Below, piece after piece: positions 43,072 through 53,100 of a DNA stretch of 64,000 nucleotides. Under the pieces are notes generated by a model. That model saw nothing but the letters and a program-made list of their open reading frames with translations. It was not told the origin of the DNA and did no database searches. Position 1 is the stretch's first letter, and the number at the start of each line of letters is the position of its first letter. The position numbers and the translations under genes were made by a program. Source of the stretch: Paulinella micropora (lineage: Eukaryota > Cercozoa > Imbricatea > Euglyphida); assembly GCA_009731375.1 (NCBI GenBank), contig BJOX01000366.1:488706-552705 (forward strand), read 5' to 3'.

Positions 43072-43856
43072 TTGGATTCCACATCACTAGGGTGATTTCT
43101 TTCTGCTTGGCCATACATGCAACAGAGTGAATTTTCACTGACCTGTCTCACACGGGGACGTCAGACGAAAACAAATACTCCAACACAGCTCCCTCATAAC
43201 TCTTTCACAAAACAAATAATTTGATTGGTCTCAAGCAGGTGTCTCGTACCCTCTAGCCCAATCAGTATCTGTGTGCTCACAAGGAGACATCAGATACAAA
43301 CTCTCTGTCGTTCTTGCTGTTCTCACACAGAGACCAAGAAGAAGGAGGTGGACAGAAGAGTGAAGGAACACACACAAAACACAAACAAGCATAGGGACAG
43401 GAGCACAACACTCTACCCTTCTAGTTTGTGCATTTATCTGCATTATCTCACACATACGTCAGAGTATTTTTGCAAATCTCTGATCGTTTTCTAAAGGTAG
43501 GTCTGAGAACCTATCCGACCGACTGTCGACTTCTCAAGGAGAGCTTTTCTAGCTTCTCTATTACTATCTGTGTGTAGGTCCAAGTGCCTCATACTAGATA
43601 CAATATAGAAAAGAAGGAGGAGAAAGTAATCTGAGTAAGGAGAACAAGAAATCGGAGAAAGTCTCAAAGACTATTTTTCTCAAACAAAAACAAACATACA
43701 AACAGTGTTTCATAGAGGACAGGGAATCTCACTCTACCCTCTCTATTAGTTTCTCTCTTCACTAGTCAATCGACTGAAGGAGGAACAGAACACAAACGAA
43801 CAAAAACCAAACATAGGAGCTGACACTGTCATCCTGTTAATTACTACTACGATATC
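43072..43856 (+). other. Element C leader
   Basis: Untranslated leader. Its reverse complement is nearly identical to the leader of B at 58291-59124 and it is related to that of A. Confidence 0.6.
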
Positions 43857-45476
43857 ATGTCGACAGAGACCGCCGAAGTGAGTGAATTCTCGGAGGCAGA
43901 ACAAAGAAGAGAAGAAGAAGAAGCAGGAGGAGGAGGAGGAAGAGGACTGAATGAAGGAGGAGGAGATGAAGGAGATGAAGGAGTAGGAGGAGGAGTAGAA
44001 GAGGGCTGGGATGATGAAGGAAGATATGGAGGAGACGAAGATGAAGGAGGATTTGAACAAGAAGAGACGGGAGGAGGAGGAGCATATGGTAATCCCTTAC
44101 CACCTGCCTACACGGGAGGAGGAGGACGAAAAATGATCGACTTGATTCATAGTGATGGAGAGGAGATCACAGTGGAGGAACAACAGTGGGTGCAAGACCA
44201 CTATGACCTCACTAAAAAAGAGTTTGATAACAAGATGGGGGTAGAGAAGGATACCTATGTGTGGATCCCTCAGGATCAAAGAAGAGAGAAAAGTCGTGCT
44301 AAAAAGGATGTCTATATCCTATTATCAAACACAGCACAGCTCCTCGGCAAACTGGTCTCTGATCCAGAAGAGAGAAAGAAGATACAGCATATCAAGTTTG
44401 GGGACACACACACCCACCTTGAATTACTCGATGCTATCTTTGGGGTGTACACTCAAACCCTGATTTGGGAACGTACATACGGCCCACGATGTGAGGGTTA
44501 CCTCCAGTACACAAACCCAAGAGCAACGGCCAGATTCCTCGCGACTGGTCAGGAGGCAGTCGATGTAACAAAAATGAAGACCAATCTGGGTTCGAAAAAC
44601 TCGAGTGGCATATTTCATTTTTTTACAATGGAAATAAAGGCCTTGGAGGAGGGGAAGGCAGAGATGGAAAAAAGCATTAAGGCAGCAGGAGAAACTCATC
44701 CTGTGATTGATGAGTTAGAGAAGACCGACAGAGTTCTGACCAAGATCAGACTGTTGATGGGTGCGTTACTGCACAAGGAGGCATGGAAGAGATGGATTCC
44801 TACCAAGGATCACTCTGTCCTTAAATCACTTAGTAACGCACCACCGGTCGCCAACAAAGCAGGTGTTGACCAATATGTGGAGAAATATAATTTTCTCAGA
44901 TCTGCTTCTGAATTGGTGGCCTTTATCACTCATGCTCAAAAGCTGGTGATATCTGAGAAGAAGAAGGCGAAAGAGAATGAGGAGTTCGAGAAGACGATGA
45001 GACTGGAAAGAATGAAAGCAAAAGTGAGTGGTGCAAAGACACACCCTCCGACATATTTGACCCCACCAGCTCCTGCCCCACCAGCCCCTGCACCCTCGGG
45101 CTCAACTACGGTGGTGGTCACAAACACGGAGAAGAAGGACAGACAGAACATCATAAATGCCTTCAAGGGGAAGAAAGGAGGAGTGGCAAGTCTCATGCTA
45201 TATGCCAAGACGAGCTCAGACAAAGACTCTGATGCTTCCTTCGCTTTTGAGCTCAAAGAGATCAACGCCTGCATGAAGGTTTTTCCTTGGGACGAAACGC
45301 AGGAATACGAGGCCCTTGTTACTGTTTTTGACCAATCTCTAGTCTCGGAGGGATTTGATCTGACACAGTACAAGTTTTTGAGAAAGAAGGAGGAGATTAA
45401 GAGAAACAATGCAACAGGCCTAGACGCTCAGTGTGAACTGGCGGTGGCCACACTCATTTCATATTTTCAATCTCAT
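43857..45476 (+). pseudogene. gag: Element C Gag, N-terminal 540 residues before gap
   Basis: ATG at 43857 starts an acidic, glycine-rich N terminus nearly identical to Gag B (one clear difference is that the G-L-N-E-G repeat is shorter). The frame is open to the 10-N gap at 45477. The visible differences from B include a changed stretch near 45235-45290 (A-F-E in C, L-S-K in B). The CCCH finger and RGG region would fall in the missing part. Marked as incomplete because of the assembly; the visible part has no stop. Confidence 0.7.
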
Positions 45477-45486
45477 NNNNNNNNNN
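45477..45486. other. 10-N scaffold gap
   Basis: Ten N directly followed by a gag fragment in the wrong orientation. Confidence 0.95.
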
Positions 45487-45684
45487 AGTGTGTGTAACGC
45501 CGAGAAGAAATAGAGGATGATCGACTTGCGGCCATATAATAGCCCATAGGAGGAAACTACCTCCGTAAGGGTCGCCGCCAAGCCAACAGCACTCCTCAAA
45601 CTCATCGCCACTGTCTCAAAGATTTCAAATCCTATGAGAGTACCAGTGCAGAGATGCTGGTATCCATGAGATTGAAAATATGAA
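45487..45684 (-). pseudogene. Inverted Gag fragment, probable misassembly
   Basis: On the minus strand this encodes the Gag segment that should follow directly on the plus strand: it starts S-Y-F-Q-S-H, repeating the last residues before the gap, and continues G-Y-Q-H-L-C-T-G-T-L. It corresponds to 56479-56672 of element B, with a few substitutions. Orientation and overlap indicate a small contig placed backwards. Confidence 0.75.
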
Positions 45685-46433
45685 NNNNNNNNNNNNNNNN
45701 NNNNNNNNNNNNNNNNNNNNNNNNNNNNNNNNNNNNNNNNNNNNNNNNNNNNNNNNNNNNNNNNNNNNNNNNNNNNNNNNNNNNNNNNNNNNNNNNNNNN
45801 NNNNNNNNNNNNNNNNNNNNNNNNNNNNNNNNNNNNNNNNNNNNNNNNNNNNNNNNNNNNNNNNNNNNNNNNNNNNNNNNNNNNNNNNNNNNNNNNNNNN
45901 NNNNNNNNNNNNNNNNNNNNNNNNNNNNNNNNNNNNNNNNNNNNNNNNNNNNNNNNNNNNNNNNNNNNNNNNNNNNNNNNNNNNNNNNNNNNNNNNNNNN
46001 NNNNNNNNNNNNNNNNNNNNNNNNNNNNNNNNNNNNNNNNNNNNNNNNNNNNNNNNNNNNNNNNNNNNNNNNNNNNNNNNNNNNNNNNNNNNNNNNNNNN
46101 NNNNNNNNNNNNNNNNNNNNNNNNNNNNNNNNNNNNNNNNNNNNNNNNNNNNNNNNNNNNNNNNNNNNNNNNNNNNNNNNNNNNNNNNNNNNNNNNNNNN
46201 NNNNNNNNNNNNNNNNNNNNNNNNNNNNNNNNNNNNNNNNNNNNNNNNNNNNNNNNNNNNNNNNNNNNNNNNNNNNNNNNNNNNNNNNNNNNNNNNNNNN
46301 NNNNNNNNNNNNNNNNNNNNNNNNNNNNNNNNNNNNNNNNNNNNNNNNNNNNNNNNNNNNNNNNNNNNNNNNNNNNNNNNNNNNNNNNNNNNNNNNNNNN
46401 NNNNNNNNNNNNNNNNNNNNNNNNNNNNNNNNN
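45685..46433. other. Assembly gap, 749 N
   Basis: Would cover the Gag C terminus, the gag stop and the Pol N terminus of element C. Confidence 0.95.
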
Positions 46434-47010
46434 AAAGTAAACGCACACCAGTACCGCAGAATAATAACAATGTTAATGAGGTGAAGCAGGAGGAGAAGAA
46501 GGAGGAGTTGAAAAACTTAGAGACAAGACTCCAAAATTTGGAACGTAAAGTTCTTGTTCTCGCAGTCAATATACACAGGCCCGATGCTCTGTGTTATACG
46601 GAACTTTATTGTGAAACATTGAAGACAATATTAAAAGTTGGTAATGATACGATGGCGAATATTAATATTGTCGGCAGGAAGTTTTTTAATCGATACCGGG
46701 ACTGGGTGGACGGAAATATGAAAAAGTCAACGGGCACTCTCAAAGGAGTGAGCAGCCGGACGGATATCACGGGAATCATCACACTGACCTTTAAATTGAA
46801 ATCCGCACGAGTATACCGTATGGACCTCTATGTCGTCCCCGGTTACCACGGGTCAATATTACTATCGTATGACCGATTGGCTACGATGAAGGCTGTGATT
46901 GATTGCGCCGCACGGCGAGTGATATATGGAGTAAAAAGAGGAGAAGAGAACGATATTGATCCCTTCAACGCTACTGACTCTTATGAGGCTTATGAGCTGA
47001 GTCTAGCGAC
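46434..47010 (+). pseudogene. pol: Element C Pol fragment with protease-like domain
   Basis: About 190 residues in one frame match the N-terminal part of Pol B and A, including N-D-T-M-A-N-I-N-I-V-G and G-S-I-L-L-S-Y-D. A few substitutions separate it from B (for example V-L-A-V-N versus V-L-A-A-N). It is cut at both ends by gaps, so RT and integrase of C are not visible. Confidence 0.7.
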
Positions 47011-47745
47011 NNNNNNNNNNNNNNNNNNNNNNNNNNNNNNNNNNNNNNNNNNNNNNNNNNNNNNNNNNNNNNNNNNNNNNNNNNNNNNNNNNNNNNNNNN
47101 NNNNNNNNNNNNNNNNNNNNNNNNNNNNNNNNNNNNNNNNNNNNNNNNNNNNNNNNNNNNNNNNNNNNNNNNNNNNNNNNNNNNNNNNNNNNNNNNNNNN
47201 NNNNNNNNNNNNNNNNNNNNNNNNNNNNNNNNNNNNNNNNNNNNNNNNNNNNNNNNNNNNNNNNNNNNNNNNNNNNNNNNNNNNNNNNNNNNNNNNNNNN
47301 NNNNNNNNNNNNNNNNNNNNNNNNNNNNNNNNNNNNNNNNNNNNNNNNNNNNNNNNNNNNNNNNNNNNNNNNNNNNNNNNNNNNNNNNNNNNNNNNNNNN
47401 NNNNNNNNNNNNNNNNNNNNNNNNNNNNNNNNNNNNNNNNNNNNNNNNNNNNNNNNNNNNNNNNNNNNNNNNNNNNNNNNNNNNNNNNNNNNNNNNNNNN
47501 NNNNNNNNNNNNNNNNNNNNNNNNNNNNNNNNNNNNNNNNNNNNNNNNNNNNNNNNNNNNNNNNNNNNNNNNNNNNNNNNNNNNNNNNNNNNNNNNNNNN
47601 NNNNNNNNNNNNNNNNNNNNNNNNNNNNNNNNNNNNNNNNNNNNNNNNNNNNNNNNNNNNNNNNNNNNNNNNNNNNNNNNNNNNNNNNNNNNNNNNNNNN
47701 NNNNNNNNNNNNNNNNNNNNNNNNNNNNNNNNNNNNNNNNNNNNN
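47011..47745. other. Assembly gap, 735 N
   Basis: Followed by C and G homopolymers (47746-47784). The remaining pol and the 3' LTR of C are not found, and 735 N is too short to hold them unless the gap size is arbitrary. Confidence 0.95.
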
Positions 47746-47776
<31 letters not shown>

Positions 47777-47784
47777 GGGGGGGG

Positions 47785-48072
47785 GCGTAGGTTTTTTTTT
47801 CTTTTAACTAATGCATACATGTTTAAAATATGCACCATGAGGAACCACAAGCGATTCTTCACTATGTATATGGTTTTTTTTATTTGTTTACATCATTTGT
47901 TTTTTATTAGCAGTTTTTAATTTTGGCTTTTTGGAAACATAAATCGTATCGTGTATTGGGATAATACTGTATTTGACAACATTTCTTTGAGAAGGTAGTG
48001 TTATTAAAATAGAAGCAGTAGCGTGTCAAATTACAAAGCTGCATTTTTGAAATAAAATAGTAATAGTAGTAA

Positions 48073-48105
<33 letters not shown>

Positions 48106-48252
48106 GAGTAGTAGTAGTACTGTAACTAGTAGTAGTAGTTGTAGTAGTAGTCTAAAAGACTTTAGTAATAGTAGTAGTGGTAGTAGTAGTAGTAGTAGCA
48201 GCAGCAGCAGTAGTAGTAGTAGCAGTAGTAATAGTAGTAGTAGTAGTAGTAA

Positions 48253-48292
<40 letters not shown>

Positions 48293-48479
48293 CTTTTATT
48301 GATACTAGTACAACCTGCCTGCTGCATTATCAAGTTGAACTGAATCCGGGCGCTTGGGCATTGTTAATATATTTCAAGTTGGATTTATTGATATTAAATT
48401 TTTTTTGAAATATAGTACTTGCGGCCCATATATAATGAGTAAAAAAAGCTTCTTATCGATGAAAGAGACTGCTGCAGCA
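47785..48479. repeat. AT-rich DNA with (GTA)n array
   Basis: No gene seen. A (GTA)n array with scattered substitutions occupies 48060-48295. Unique AT-rich sequence lies on either side. Confidence 0.7.
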
Positions 48480-48962
48480 CTCTCTTACAGAATGTGTTAA
48501 TGAACGGTTGCTGCAGCACCACCTTACAAAACGTAAGTGTGTTCTGTAGCAACCCCTTACAAAAGGTAAGTGTGTGCTGTAGCACCCCCTTACAAAATGT
48601 AAGTGATATGTATTAATATTAATACCTTACAAATTAATTTAACCATCCTTACAAAATGTAAGGGTGTGCTGCAGGACCCCCTTACAAAATGTAAGCATTC
48701 GCTATAATAGAAAGTACTTACAAAACGTTGGCACTTACAAAATGTAAGCATGCATTTTTATATAGAGCACACTTACATTGTGTAAGGGACTCCTACAATA
48801 CAGGGCCCCCTTACATTTTGTAAGGGACTCCTACAATACAGGGTCACCTTACATGTTGTGAGGGCCTGCTACAATACAGGGCCCCCTTACATTTTGTAAG
48901 GGACTCCTACAATACAGGGTCACCTTACATGTTGTAAGGGCGTGCTGCAATACAGGGCCCCC
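48480..48962. repeat. Array of short palindromes, CTTACAAAATGTAAG type
   Basis: About 15 copies of a 13-15 bp palindrome (CTTACAAAATGTAAG, CTTACATTTTGTAAG and variants) are spaced 15-60 bp apart. The spacers recur too (GGGACTCCTACAATACAGGG, GTGTGCTGCAG). The array resumes after element B at 59362, so B inserted into it. Confidence 0.8.
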
Positions 48963-49165
48963 TGTAATGCCCCCAACGATAGCTCGTAAAAAGTCGGTAA
49001 TACAACCAAACACAGTCCTCAAGAATGAGAATGATGTCTCGTTATATTAGCTCAGTGAAGCCGAAAAGGAAAACGGCAACAGACCAGGAATAAAATGGCA
49101 TCAGGTCCAATCCGGACAAATAATACTGAAAAACAAGCTGGTGCACCTGTCACCAGGAAAAGGTA
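48963..49165 (-). repeat. Element B 3' LTR, incomplete
   Basis: Matches 59125-59330 with a few substitutions and is cut by the gap at 49166. Confidence 0.8.
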
Positions 49166-49974
49166 NNNNNNNNNNNNNNNNNNNNNNNNNNNNNNNNNNN
49201 NNNNNNNNNNNNNNNNNNNNNNNNNNNNNNNNNNNNNNNNNNNNNNNNNNNNNNNNNNNNNNNNNNNNNNNNNNNNNNNNNNNNNNNNNNNNNNNNNNNN
49301 NNNNNNNNNNNNNNNNNNNNNNNNNNNNNNNNNNNNNNNNNNNNNNNNNNNNNNNNNNNNNNNNNNNNNNNNNNNNNNNNNNNNNNNNNNNNNNNNNNNN
49401 NNNNNNNNNNNNNNNNNNNNNNNNNNNNNNNNNNNNNNNNNNNNNNNNNNNNNNNNNNNNNNNNNNNNNNNNNNNNNNNNNNNNNNNNNNNNNNNNNNNN
49501 NNNNNNNNNNNNNNNNNNNNNNNNNNNNNNNNNNNNNNNNNNNNNNNNNNNNNNNNNNNNNNNNNNNNNNNNNNNNNNNNNNNNNNNNNNNNNNNNNNNN
49601 NNNNNNNNNNNNNNNNNNNNNNNNNNNNNNNNNNNNNNNNNNNNNNNNNNNNNNNNNNNNNNNNNNNNNNNNNNNNNNNNNNNNNNNNNNNNNNNNNNNN
49701 NNNNNNNNNNNNNNNNNNNNNNNNNNNNNNNNNNNNNNNNNNNNNNNNNNNNNNNNNNNNNNNNNNNNNNNNNNNNNNNNNNNNNNNNNNNNNNNNNNNN
49801 NNNNNNNNNNNNNNNNNNNNNNNNNNNNNNNNNNNNNNNNNNNNNNNNNNNNNNNNNNNNNNNNNNNNNNNNNNNNNNNNNNNNNNNNNNNNNNNNNNNN
49901 NNNNNNNNNNNNNNNNNNNNNNNNNNNNNNNNNNNNNNNNNNNNNNNNNNNNNNNNNNNNNNNNNNNNNNNNNN
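49166..49974. other. Assembly gap, 809 N
   Basis: Covers the end of pol, the 3' untranslated region and part of the 3' LTR of B. Confidence 0.95.
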
Positions 49975-50193
49975 GGAGTAATTGTATCATCCCATGTCTC
50001 GAGACTTTTTGCGTCTTTATATACTGGCAGATAATGTCTTGCCTTCGGATCCTCAACCGGGTCCATACTTCTCCAGAACTGGAGTATCGGATGTACTATC
50101 TTTGCGGCTGATGATATTTTGAGTGTCCGTGTGACACGCATCTGTCGTGGGACCGCCACAACCCGCATCAAGTATAAGTCTGAGAGAGTGTCA
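49975..50193 (-). pseudogene. Element B Pol C-terminal extension, out of frame
   Basis: Encodes the counterpart of the A Pol tail (H/Q-F-W-R-S-M-D-P-V-E-D-P-K-A-R, then E-T-W-D-D-T-I-T) in a frame different from the main pol ORF, because of the 2-bp deletion near 50200. It runs into the gap. Confidence 0.7.
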
Positions 50194-53100
50194 TCAGCGA
50201 CATTGCTCCGCTGGTCTCATCAGATAGAAAGCATCTTTCACCCATGCGATGGTTGCTATCGCATCGCCTTCCTTCCATCGCTCATGGACAATCTCAACGT
50301 TGCCCGCGTTTGGGTCAGTGTCCGTCCCCTCCTCCTCCTGGTGGACGTCCTTTGATCTCATCGACCTCATCGCCTTCCTCGGTTGGTCGTTGATAAGATC
50401 ATTCCGCGCTCTCCTTAGCTGCGCCTCTGTGATCTTCTCCTTCTTTCCGCTATGCTCTCGCGGAGACTTGGACTGAGTCCCCACCGCGCTTATGCGGTCA
50501 GTCTTCTCCTTGCTGTCCACCTCACTCTCCTCCTTCTCAGCTATCGGTGCCCGATAAGCATCGTCTTGGTCTATGCCAGCCTCCTTGTGGATGGGCGGCA
50601 CCTCTTTGAAATCATCCTTCATCCGTTTTAACGCCTCCTCAACGGATTCATCTTCCAGTAAGAAGGGATCATACTTAATCAGCCTTCTTACATTCACAAT
50701 TTGCACCTTCCCTCTACCCCTGATCTTGTAATTCAGAGGTCCCGTCTGTTCCATAATCTGATAAGGTCCTTTCCAGTGAGTGAACAGCTTAGAGCTGACT
50801 CCCTTCGGGACTTGAGGATGGTACAATAGTACAATATCCCCGACCTGGAACTTGATCTGATCCAAGTGCGCTTGTCGCACCCCTTCAGCATCAGTCTTTC
50901 GGCGCTCCGCCTCTCTATGCGCCCTGACTATTTGTTCCGCCTCCATCTTCACTCTAAGTCTCATCCCAAACAACTCATCCGCATCCGCCCAAGTGTCTTT
51001 TGGGTGAAGGAGCGAAGTCGGGATATCAGGCTCACGCCCATATACTAACTGATATGGCGAGATTGAGCTCTTCGAGCCTCCTAACGCCGTAGAGGGTAGA
51101 CAGTTCATTGCAAACGCAAATGATGGTGCTGCCTCGACCCATGCTCTTTGATTCTCCTTCTTCGTGCAATACATCTTTAGCGAGGCTTTGAGGGGTCTGT
51201 GTACCCGCTCGATTTTCCCATTTGCTCGCGGGTTATAGGCAGTAACATATTGCCATTTCATCCCGTAATACTTAGATAGTTTGTCGATGACCTCGTTATT
51301 AAAGTCCGAGCCTCGATCAGAACATATCTTTCTTGGTACTCCGATCTGTGAGATGATCCTATCGATCAGCGCCTCGGCCGTCGTCTTGCCGGTAACGTCT
51401 TTGACAGGGATGATCCACACATAGTTGGTGGCTCTGTCAATAGCCGTAAGGAGGTATTTGTAACCATCCTTCGATTCTGGGAAAGGTCCCACATGATCAA
51501 TGTGTATAAACTCAAACATCCCCGCATGAAGAGGAAATTCGCCAATCAGGCCGAAATTTGCCTTCAGTGGTGTTTTGTTTATCTTGCACGGGATGCATGC
51601 ATCCACCGCCTGATCTATCTCCTCCTTCATCTTCTTCCACCAGAATCGCCTCGCTACGAACATATGAGTTCGTTGTCGACCCGGATGCGCCAAAAGTGGG
51701 CAATTGTGGGCTGCGACAAATATAAATCGTCTCAGACTCTCCGGTACCCAAAGGGTCCATTTGTCCGGCTGTGACGCATAGCGACCGTGAAGGCCCTTGT
51801 ACCACAGTAGACCATCTCTCCATCCCATCTCCTTCATCTGATCTTTGATCGCTTTCGTCATCCGTAGCTCATCCGGGTTCTGATATAACTGTATCAGTTC
51901 TTTAAACTCCGGATCTTGAGCCTGTTGTTGCCTCCATGCGGTAGGCGAGGCTATATGGATAGTACCATCTTCTAGCCGTACCCCGATTCTTTCCGGGTCA
52001 TCGTCTAGGTCACTTCTCCGCTCTTGAGGAGGCTCCGCATAAACTTCCTGCGTCTCCTCTTCCTCTCTTATGTTCGCCTTCGCATTCTCATATACCTCAT
52101 AGGACCACTCAGCGTCCTCCTGGGTATGTAGCTCACAACATATCCCGTGATCCGGGCCTTGTGGACTGTACCGTAGACCTGTGCGGTCATATCGGACTCC
52201 ACTCGCCATCTCCATCGCCTCAATGTGGCTGACCTCATACACCTTGTCAGTGGACAAGTCTTCCATCTCCACCGTGGACACCAACGCCGATACTTCTGAG
52301 TTAAACTCTAGCCTAGAGAGGCTATCAGCGACCACATTTCGCTTTCCCGGTAGATGGACCATTGTAAAATCGAAACAAGACAAGAACGCTTGCCACCGCG
52401 CCAGCCGTCCCGTCTGTTCATGATTCATCAACCATAACAGGTTATGATGATCAGTTCTGACAGTAAATTGAGGTCCTCCCCACAAATACTCTCTGAGCCT
52501 CTTGAGGGCCCATACTACCGCCAACGCCTCTCTTTGCCTTGTGCAATAGTTTCTCTCCGCCGCACACAACTTCCTACTAATAAACATGATTGGGCGTAAT
52601 TTCTTCTCCTCATCCTCTTGTTGTAATACAGCCCCAATCGCAAACTTAGATGCGTCTGTATCGACTACGAATTGTTTCGTAAAGTCGGGCATCGTTAACA
52701 CCAGTCCTCCGTCTTTCGGGTCTTTGTAAATGAGATCTTTGAGCGCATGAAACGCTTGCAAAGCCTCTTCGTCCCACTTCTCAAAGTCTCCAAAATCTAT
52801 CATTTTCTCCACTTTAGCCCGTGTTGCACCCCAATCGGGTATAAACTGGCTATAGTATTGCGCCATCGCAAGGAATGAGTGCAATTCAGTGCGGTTCTTC
52901 GGTATCGGTCGATTCATAATCTCCTCCCTCTTCTCTTTGGATATCGAGACTCGATTATGGGAGATCTCGTACCCTAAGTATGTCACACTCGTCTTGGCAA
53001 GTTGACACTTCTTTAGATTGCACTTCAGGCCAAAAGCTCCGATGCGCCTGAATATATCGGACAAATGATCGATATGCTCCTCCATTGTGTTAGAGTATAC

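Noticed and set aside
48480-48962. CRISPR array or intrinsic terminators
   Set aside because: Repeats are short palindromes with related, not unique, spacers in a eukaryotic context, without T-runs after the stems.
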